In this document: positions 7,796 through 13,635 of the stretch, piece after piece
How positions within the stretch are numbered: the stretch's first letter is position 1
How the letters are laid out: the number at the start of each line of letters is the position of its first letter
The notes under the pieces: generated by a model
Told to the model about the DNA's origin: nothing
The model's database searches: none
The model's input: only the letters and a program-made list of their open reading frames with translations
Assembly (NCBI GenBank): GCA_033722295.1
Contig: JAWVZH010000059.1
Coordinates: 1-16,508, forward strand
From: JAWVZH01 sp033722295
Lineage (GTDB): Bacteria; Bacteroidota; Bacteroidia; Chitinophagales; Saprospiraceae
Reading direction: 5' to 3'
DNA: 16,508 nt
Translations under genes and position numbers: made by a program

Positions 7796-8428
7796 ATGCG
7801 ATCTATCATTTACATACTTGGCATTTCAGCTTTTATACTTGCCTGCAGTGGCTCACTCGAAGAAGTGGAGGAGCGCAACGAACTGCAGAACAAACTCGAG
7901 CAATACACTGTGCTGAAAGGTACGGATACCAAACATGGTGAATACAAGAGAATGACTCTTGATGGCGAACTGCTGGAAACAGCACAATTTGAAGATGGCC
8001 TTCAGGTGGGTGAACAAAAGATCTACGAGAATGGTGAGCTTTACAGCATAGCCAATTTCAAGAATGGCCAGCATCACGGATTATACCAGACCTTTTACCG
8101 TGGTGGTCAGGTCAATGTTGAAGGTGAGTACGTCGATAATGTAATGACCGGCAAGTGGAAAAGCTATTATCCCGACGGACAGATAAAGGAAGTCGTAACT
8201 TTTGAGGACAACGAGGAGAATGGTCCTTTCGTTGAGTTTTATCCCAATGGCAATGTCAAAGCCGAAGGAGAATATCTGGATGGTGATAACGAACACGGCG
8301 AATTGATGCTATACGACATCAATGGCATTTTGATCAAAAAAATGATGTGTGACAAAGGCATTTGTCGCACGACCTGGGTCAAGGAAGGCAGAGAGAATTT
8401 TGACGTTTACAGAGGTGAAGATGGATAA
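7796..8428 (+). CDS. MORN-repeat (YwqK-like) lipoprotein
   Basis: The 210-residue product begins with a lipoprotein signal peptide: a basic MR, a hydrophobic stretch at 4-16 and a lipobox ending ILAC, with Cys17 as the lipidated residue. It is followed by acidic residues (SGSLEEVEE), so it is probably anchored in an outer or inner membrane leaflet. From about residue 48 to 180 it has about six copies of a ~22-25-residue repeat, visible as GEQKIYENGELYSIANFKNG, GKWKSYYPDGQIKEV and FVEFYPNGNVKAEGEY; these match the MORN_2/YwqK repeat family, whose molecular role is poorly defined. Database names calling such proteins antitoxins are not supported here, since no toxin neighbour is seen. Near the C-terminus two Cys residues sit close together (MMCDKGIC, 183-190), which could form a disulfide. 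An upstream TTG at 7769 is rejected because it lies in the promoter box. It overlaps porQ by 8 bp. Confidence 0.88.
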   Translation: MRSIIYILGISAFILACSGSLEEVEERNELQNKLEQYTVLKGTDTKHGEYKRMTLDGELLETAQFEDGLQVGEQKIYENGELYSIANFKNGQHHGLYQTFYRGGQVNVEGEYVDNVMTGKWKSYYPDGQIKEVVTFEDNEENGPFVEFYPNGNVKAEGEYLDGDNEHGELMLYDINGILIKKMMCDKGICRTTWVKEGRENFDVYRGEDG

Positions 8429-9488
8429 TCGGCTACTTCACATACTCATTCTGATCTTATTGCCTTTACCGGCTCTGTTGGCGCAGATCGGAGGGAAGCA
8501 TCATTACGAGTTTTTGAATATTCCTAATTCTGCGAGAATCACAGCTCTTGGTGGTTATCTGAATACTGTCAAGGATGACGATGTTACGCTGGCCCTGACC
8601 AACCCTGCGGCCCTTAACCCTGAGATGGGTGGCGCCCTGGCCTTTCATCATAATTTCTTTATTTCCGATATCCAGAACGGCTATTTCGGATATGGTCATC
8701 AATTGAAGGAGTCAGACTACACTCTTCACGCGGCTATCAAATACATCACCTACGGTGATTTCCAGGAGACCAACGACATGGGAGACATCACCGGAGAATT
8801 CGACGCTAACGAGATCGCAATTGTTGTCGGTGCAGGGCGATCCTTAAACGAGAATTACAGCGTTGGAGTCAATCTCAAACATATTTCATCGCGATTTGAA
8901 GCATTTACTTCATCAGCCATCGCAGGCGATGTGAGCGCCATGTATTATAATCCCGATAAGGAGTGGGCCATAACCATATCTCTGACCAACTTCGGGTGGG
9001 TCTACGAAGATTATACAGATAACACAGAAGCGTCCATGCCAACTCAATTGCAGATCGGCTTTTCCAAACGCCTGGAACACCTACCCTTTCGTTACAGCAT
9101 TATCGCTCATCATCTCGAAGAATGGAACATCGCCTATGACGATCCGGCAGCTCAGGATGGCACTATCCTCTTTGGTGAGGATCCCTCGTCAGATGAGGGT
9201 CCATCGTTTATCGATCAGTTGGCCAGGCACTTTGTATTCAACGGAGAATTCTTATTTGGTGAGGAAGAGAATTTCCGGATCCGTTTAGGGTATAACAATC
9301 TGAGGCGGGCAGATCTGAACCTGGTGAATCAATTTACCCTGTCAGGCTTCACCTTTGGTGTAGGCTTCAAGGTGAATCGCTTCAAAGTAGACTATGGTTT
9401 TGGCGGTTATCACTTTGCGTCCAACGCACATCACTTCTCTATTTCCACCAACATAAAATCCTTCAGATCCAAGCTCGACGAGATCTAA
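8421..9488 (+). CDS. porQ: Type IX secretion system protein PorQ
   Basis: PorQ is an outer-membrane-associated component of the Bacteroidota type IX secretion system, needed in Porphyromonas for correct handling of T9SS cargo at the outer membrane. The 355-residue product has a signal peptide (hydrophobic 5-20, cleavage near LLAQ at 19-22), then the family's N-terminal hallmark YEFLNIPNSARITALGG at 29-45, with DDDVTLALTNPAALNPEM shortly after. The rest is a run of amphipathic beta-strands with many aromatic residues, as expected for a PorV/FadL-like outer-membrane beta-barrel. The ATG at 8421 is chosen because it directly precedes the signal peptide; the frame opens earlier (8349) but that extension is hydrophilic and lies inside the upstream gene. 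The start overlaps the MORN lipoprotein stop (8426-8428), pointing to translational coupling. The convergent amidohydrolase ends 18 bp away. Confidence 0.94.
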   Translation: MDNRLLHILILILLPLPALLAQIGGKHHYEFLNIPNSARITALGGYLNTVKDDDVTLALTNPAALNPEMGGALAFHHNFFISDIQNGYFGYGHQLKESDYTLHAAIKYITYGDFQETNDMGDITGEFDANEIAIVVGAGRSLNENYSVGVNLKHISSRFEAFTSSAIAGDVSAMYYNPDKEWAITISLTNFGWVYEDYTDNTEASMPTQLQIGFSKRLEHLPFRYSIIAHHLEEWNIAYDDPAAQDGTILFGEDPSSDEGPSFIDQLARHFVFNGEFLFGEEENFRIRLGYNNLRRADLNLVNQFTLSGFTFGVGFKVNRFKVDYGFGGYHFASNAHHFSISTNIKSFRSKLDEI

Positions 9489-9506
9489 TGGTTTATTGAT
9501 CAACGT

Positions 9507-10826
9507 TTATCCGGGTTTCGGATGGAAAAACTTTCCTCTGCGGATAACGAGCTCTATTTCCCTCAGGTTTTTCAGATCCTGCAGGGGGTTTCCCCTTATA
9601 AGAACAAGATCTGCCAACTTTCCTTCTTCTACCGAGCCCAGTTCATTCTGTCTGTTCAGGAATCTGGACGGATTGATCGTTGCCATTCTTATGACTTCAT
9701 CTACAGGAATGCCTGTTTTATGCAATAACTCCAGTTCTTCATACAATCCAACACCCGGATAGATAAAGGCCATGCCACCAAAATCACTTCCGGCCAGCAT
9801 GGGAACTCCCCGCTTATATATATGATAAACGAGTTCTTGCTGCTGTCGGAAAAGTCTGGATTGTGCTTCCGGGTCGAATTCCCTAATTCGCCTTTTCTTG
9901 GTCTGCTCCCAATCGGACATGAGGTAAGGGTGGATGTACTTGTTCATTACCTGGTTGGAATAACCAGGATCATGTATATGAGCCTTCATCCAATAGACAA
10001 GGAGAGTTGGACACAGCCACGTATCATATTTGAGCATTGAGTCTATTAACGACTCCAGTCGTGAAGAATCCGATCTCCAAATCTCATCTAGTCTGTTGAG
10101 ATGCTCGATACTTCGCTGGCCCATAGAAATGGATTTTTCAGGCTCAACATATTCTGACAGGTGGCCCGAAAAATGCACTTTATTGGATTTGCAGTACTTC
10201 GAGACAGCCGACAGGGCCGGCATTTTGAGAAGTGAATAGACCTTGATGAAATCAGCTCCTTTTTTAACCAGACTATCCAGTCGATCCTTTGTCCCTGCAG
10301 TATCGCTAATGATCAGGCTAAAATCCGGAATTAACGGTGGATCGCCATCCACGAATGGTCCGGGGCCATATATTTCGGGACCCTTGATTGGATCATTTTT
10401 GACTAAATTTTTAAATTGATCTTGAATTTCAAGGTCTCCTCCCATTTCCCTGATACCGGTAATCCCATAGCGAAGCAAAAGTGGCATGATCAAACTGTCG
10501 TTCGACCTCTCCCAGCACAAGTGAAAATGCATGTCCCAAAGACCAGGTAGAAGATACTTCCCTTTACCGTCGATCACTTTTATCCCATCTCTCTCTTTGC
10601 CACCCAAATCATCGCGAATGTCAAATATCCTATTCCCCTCTATATAAACGAATTGACCCGTATCAATTTTGCCATTGACAACATCAACGACATTGACTTC
10701 CGAAATGACTATATCAAACACTTCGTTTTGATCCACCTTACAGCTACACAAACAGAATATTACGCCCATCGCCAGCAAACAGGTTGACCACACTCCTGAC
10801 CTGATCGTATTTTCAAGATCTCTCAT
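9507..10826 (-). CDS. Metal-dependent amidohydrolase, probable lipoprotein
   Basis: This 439-residue protein belongs to the amidohydrolase superfamily (imidazolonepropionase/prolidase-like branch). It shows the binuclear metal site: HxH in WDMHFHLCW (His100, His102), the candidate bridging Lys in DFIKVY (Lys195), His222 in FSGHLSE, His242 in SIEHLN and the catalytic Asp348 in LAGSDFGG. A C-terminal composite-domain strand (LADLVLIRGNPLQDL) completes the family pattern. The N-terminus has a hydrophobic stretch (about 12-27) ending LCSC, so Cys29 may be lipidated after export; Cys at -2 is unusual for a lipobox. Its substrate is unknown; related exported enzymes include dipeptidases. The ATG at 10826 is preferred to the TTG at 10838. 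The upstream region holds a heptamer repeat array. Confidence is high for the family, moderate for lipidation. Confidence 0.92.
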   Translation of the reverse strand: MRDLENTIRSGVWSTCLLAMGVIFCLCSCKVDQNEVFDIVISEVNVVDVVNGKIDTGQFVYIEGNRIFDIRDDLGGKERDGIKVIDGKGKYLLPGLWDMHFHLCWERSNDSLIMPLLLRYGITGIREMGGDLEIQDQFKNLVKNDPIKGPEIYGPGPFVDGDPPLIPDFSLIISDTAGTKDRLDSLVKKGADFIKVYSLLKMPALSAVSKYCKSNKVHFSGHLSEYVEPEKSISMGQRSIEHLNRLDEIWRSDSSRLESLIDSMLKYDTWLCPTLLVYWMKAHIHDPGYSNQVMNKYIHPYLMSDWEQTKKRRIREFDPEAQSRLFRQQQELVYHIYKRGVPMLAGSDFGGMAFIYPGVGLYEELELLHKTGIPVDEVIRMATINPSRFLNRQNELGSVEEGKLADLVLIRGNPLQDLKNLREIELVIRRGKFFHPKPG

Positions 10827-10885
10827 CAACAAATTCAATATATCCGAAAAAACAGGAAGCTTTTAAAAGTAAAACGAAATGGAGC

Positions 10886-10970
10886 TACCAAATACCAAAT
10901 ACCAAATACCAAATACCAAATACCAAATACCAAATACCAAATACCAAATACCAAATACCAAATACCAAAT
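10886..10970. repeat. Perfect heptamer tandem array, 12 copies of TACCAAA
   Basis: Twelve exact copies of TACCAAA (TTTGGTA on the other strand) run head to tail from 10886 to 10969, plus one further T. No copy varies. The array lies about 60 bp upstream of the amidohydrolase ATG (10826) and ends a few bases from the terminator of the next gene upstream. Perfect identity points to replication slippage with recent expansion or homogenisation. The unit is not a multiple of three, but the array is outside any gene, so copy-number change could affect promoter spacing but not a reading frame. Confidence 0.97.
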
Positions 10971-10972
10971 TT

Positions 10973-11009
10973 AAAAAAGGCATCCGACCACTCAGGGTCA
11001 AATGCCTTT
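10973..11009 (-). terminator. Rho-independent terminator of the small membrane protein gene
   Basis: On the minus strand, about 20 nt after the stop at 11030, AAAGGCAT pairs with ATGCCTTT. The stem continues through two possible U-G pairs (TT with GG) into GACC/GGTC, with a CTGAGT loop, giving about 14 base pairs. A T-run (6 T in the DNA, 10973-10978) overlaps the end of the stem. This is a convincing intrinsic terminator for the gene at 11030-11449 and separates it from the amidohydrolase gene. Confidence 0.85.
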
Positions 11010-11029
11010 ACTGTTAGGAATGGGACACC

Positions 11030-11449
11030 TTAATTTCCTCGTCCGTAATACCACCCTACTACGCCTCCAACAATGGCCGAAATAATAGTCATGGCAATGA
11101 CATCCACAACAACAGATGTGGGGGTAAGGATATGCGTAGAGGCGTAATTGATCAGGTCAAACGATAGCCCAACCAGAAGACCGATCACCGCCCCGGCCTT
11201 GGCGCCGGTGGCGAATGTACTGATACTCGCCCATCGGCCATAAATGATCGCGAACAACAAACCCCAGGTAAGATGTCCGACGATCATAGGAATATGGAGC
11301 ATTTCGTCATGAGCTCTCATTACTCCCGTTGCAGAGCCTGAGTTGGCTTCAAAGAAGTCCGCTAAAAGTAACCCCCAGGTTAAAAAGCCGAGAATGTAAG
11401 CGACTACCGCTCCGATGAGACCTGCCAGTAAAATTTTGTTAGTACTCAT
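11030..11449 (-). CDS. Small four-helix membrane protein of unknown function
   Basis: The 139-residue product is mostly hydrophobic, with about four membrane helices: roughly 6-30, 53-70, 82-103 and 113-135. Gly-rich helix faces such as AKAGAVIGLLVGLSFDLINY (83-102) and AIVGGVVGWYYGRGN (125-139) suggest tight helix packing. I recall similar small hypothetical membrane proteins in many Bacteroidota, but I cannot assign a function. The ATG at 11449 is preferred over an upstream in-frame start at 11491: it begins directly before the first helix and has an A-rich leader (AATTAAAATG). It is flanked by a 175-bp intergenic gap upstream and a strong terminator downstream, so it is probably a single-gene transcript. 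Confidence 0.82.
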   Translation of the reverse strand: MSTNKILLAGLIGAVVAYILGFLTWGLLLADFFEANSGSATGVMRAHDEMLHIPMIVGHLTWGLLFAIIYGRWASISTFATGAKAGAVIGLLVGLSFDLINYASTHILTPTSVVVDVIAMTIISAIVGGVVGWYYGRGN

Positions 11450-11624
11450 TTTAATTGGATTTAGAATGAAAAATGAATCCTTTACCGGCAATTGGAATAT
11501 GAAATTCCCTTCAATTTAGTGAAAATAATGGTATTTGAATGACTGAGTTTGTGCTCGACAATTGACCAGGCTGCAATATCAAACCCATTTGATACCGGCT
11601 TTTTACAGCAATTTTACTGAGCGA

Positions 11625-13109
11625 TTACATCCAAACTGCGCTGTTAGTCTCTATTTTAAACAGAAAATAATCATGCAGCCTGTGAGCATAATCATTCCTG
11701 ATATAGGGGAAGCTGACACTTCCAGCGGCGGTGAAAAGATTAAGAGTAGACAGGTTTCGCCGGGCTTCCCATGGATTTTGAGAGAGAGAAACACCCTGAA
11801 GCCTGGAGACCCGCAGCAGCCATCGATTTTTTTCCAGGATACCACGCTCCACAAAAACATGATCGGGAGTGGCCTTCAAGTACATCGTTCTGGTATAATG
11901 ACCTGCATATATCCAGATCCCTAAAAGCCACAGAGCAAGGACCAACAACCACCATGGTTGCATGGCAGTGAAGTATCCATAGACTAAGCCGATGATCGCT
12001 GGAATAACACCGATCCGAAAAAATATGACATACCTGTACCGCGGAGATGGTTTTATCGTGGTCGCACCGGTAATATCAAAATCCGGATAGACATCGTTGG
12101 TCACCAGATCTATCTGTTCATCAAAACAAAAGGGAATCTGTAAGGACTGGTCCCGTTTTGCAGAAACACTGGTGGCCTGGTAAATATTCAATCCATGCAT
12201 ATCAACGAGTCGCATCAGGACATTGTCACGCCAGCGGAGATACTGAACCTTGATGTTCAATGCCGAATTGGTAAAGCGGCTAAAAAGGCCGTACGCTACT
12301 CGATATCCCTCGCTGGTACGCCATAATGTGAAATTGTAGTACTGTATTATGGTTCGAATTACGGTCAGAAGAATGACCAGAAGCAAGACAGGGGGAATTA
12401 TCAAAAGAAATCCACTCATTCTATCCGAGGAGTAGTACCATTGTGGCAGCCATTCTGCCAGCCACTTATCTACATCCGTCACTTCCTGAAACTGGAAATA
12501 GACACCCGCCAGAAAACCCAGGATGATACCGAAAGTCCTGAAATGATTTCTTACAAGGCTCGCACGGATCAGTTCGGAAAATGACAATCTGAATACGGGT
12601 TTCTCCGCAGTTTTTTTCTCGGCTGTTTCACTATCTATCTTTTTACCAGACAGCAGAATCTGTCTCAACCTCTCGGCCTTGTCAAGGGGTAAGGCACCGA
12701 TTTCCAATTCTTCACCCTCAGCTCCTGCAGTCTCTATCCTCAGAGTGACCACTTTCAGAATGCGGTGTACGAGGTTCTGTTCAAACTCTACACGCTGGAT
12801 CTTCTGACGCGGAACGCTCAGATTCCGTTTTCTCAGCAGTCCCTCAACCACGCGCAGTTGACCGTCCCTGAAAACAAAATAGAAATACAGATATCGGATC
12901 ACGGCCGCCCCTATCGAGAATAATCCGGCAAACAAACTGACTGCAATAACGATCCGGGTGAAACTGTCGGCGCCTCCTCCAAAAATAAATATGATGATCA
13001 ATGGCCAGATCGCCTGGCGGAAGACCGCCTGGAGATATTTCACAACTGCCACACCAATAACACCGGGCGACTGCCGCTGAACCACTGAAAACTCATCACT
13101 CTTCCTCAT
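11625..13109 (-). CDS. YdbT-like membrane protein with three bacterial PH (bPH2) domains
   Basis: The 494-residue product resembles Bacillus YdbT: three copies of a small bPH2 (DUF304) domain alternate with membrane helices. Helices lie about 31-45, 51-79, 191-207, 232-256, 362-380 and 386-404. Domain 1 covers about 80-152 (RDGQLRVVEGLLRKRNLSVPR, then KIQRVEFEQNLVHRIL), domain 2 about 258-340 and domain 3 about 405-485 (VERGILEKNRWLLRVSRLQGV). The role is unclear in the family; in Bacillus the YdbS/YdbT pair has been linked to resistance to certain bacteriocin peptides. The ATG at 13109 is chosen over an upstream frame-open start at 13253: it overlaps the preceding gene by 14 bp, and the extra 48 residues would be charged, non-conserved-looking sequence inside that gene. 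Last gene of the mfd operon. Confidence 0.9.
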   Translation of the reverse strand: MRKSDEFSVVQRQSPGVIGVAVVKYLQAVFRQAIWPLIIIFIFGGGADSFTRIVIAVSLFAGLFSIGAAVIRYLYFYFVFRDGQLRVVEGLLRKRNLSVPRQKIQRVEFEQNLVHRILKVVTLRIETAGAEGEELEIGALPLDKAERLRQILLSGKKIDSETAEKKTAEKPVFRLSFSELIRASLVRNHFRTFGIILGFLAGVYFQFQEVTDVDKWLAEWLPQWYYSSDRMSGFLLIIPPVLLLVILLTVIRTIIQYYNFTLWRTSEGYRVAYGLFSRFTNSALNIKVQYLRWRDNVLMRLVDMHGLNIYQATSVSAKRDQSLQIPFCFDEQIDLVTNDVYPDFDITGATTIKPSPRYRYVIFFRIGVIPAIIGLVYGYFTAMQPWWLLVLALWLLGIWIYAGHYTRTMYLKATPDHVFVERGILEKNRWLLRVSRLQGVSLSQNPWEARRNLSTLNLFTAAGSVSFPYIRNDYAHRLHDYFLFKIETNSAVWM

Positions 13110-13635
13110 CAGATCCGATCTTCTCCAGAATGAACTTTTTAAGTCTATGTCCCGTATCTGTGGTGAGTCCGGGAATGGTGAGATCAGAGTGACTGCCCCC
13201 TGCCGTAAACACGTGAACTTCACAGAGGTCGAACATCCTCTGTAACGGTCCACTGCTCACCTCGCAATGCTGTATCCTATTGAAGGGTATAGTCGTTTTC
13301 CGGCGCCATATCCAACCTGATTTGTAATGGATATCCCTGTCCCTGATGGCGAAAGCCTTCTTCTTGTATGTCTTGTATACCCTGAAAATGCTGAACACCC
13401 ACCAGACCAGGAGCAGCCATGGGACGATCTGCCTTATCCAGAGAGGAATGCTCTCTCTCAGAGCATAAGCCACTATAAAGTACATCAGGGTGATCCACAG
13501 CAATCTTATGAGTGCTCCGATCAATCTGGTCCAGAAATATTGCGGCGCAATGGATCTGTATTCTATCTCGTCAACGCGCGGCAAAGTCTCCAGGTCCACC
13601 GGTAGATTCTTGAATGGCTCTTGAGTTGATATCAT
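13096..13635 (-). CDS. YdbS-like membrane protein with one bacterial PH (bPH2) domain
   Basis: The 179-residue product has a hydrophilic start, two membrane helices (about 35-58 and 66-86) and a single bPH2 domain from about 92 to 172. The domain shows the family's typical strand set: RKTTIPFNRIQHCEVSSG (112-129), LCEVHVFTAGG (137-147), DLTIPGL (151-157) and a C-terminal helix. This matches Bacillus YdbS, usually the first member of a YdbS-YdbT pair, and its partner follows with a 14-bp overlap. It begins inside the last bases of mfd (ATGA overlap, 13632-13635), so it is translationally coupled to mfd. The molecular role is unproven; it is probably a cytoplasmic-membrane complex with the triple-domain partner. 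Confidence 0.9.
   Translation of the reverse strand: MISTQEPFKNLPVDLETLPRVDEIEYRSIAPQYFWTRLIGALIRLLWITLMYFIVAYALRESIPLWIRQIVPWLLLVWWVFSIFRVYKTYKKKAFAIRDRDIHYKSGWIWRRKTTIPFNRIQHCEVSSGPLQRMFDLCEVHVFTAGGSHSDLTIPGLTTDTGHRLKKFILEKIGSDEEE

Noticed and set aside
7796..8428. Antitoxin of a toxin-antitoxin system, a common database name for YwqK-type proteins
   Set aside because: It has a lipoprotein signal and no toxin gene beside it; the neighbour is porQ.
9509..9523. Hairpin ATCCG/CGGAT near the end of the amidohydrolase gene, considered as a porQ terminator
   Set aside because: The stem has only 5 pairs, it is inside coding sequence, and A residues rather than T follow it in the porQ direction.
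11578..11593. Short dyad ATCAAA/TTTGAT downstream of the YdbT-like gene
   Set aside because: Only 6 AT-rich pairs and no T-run; probably chance.
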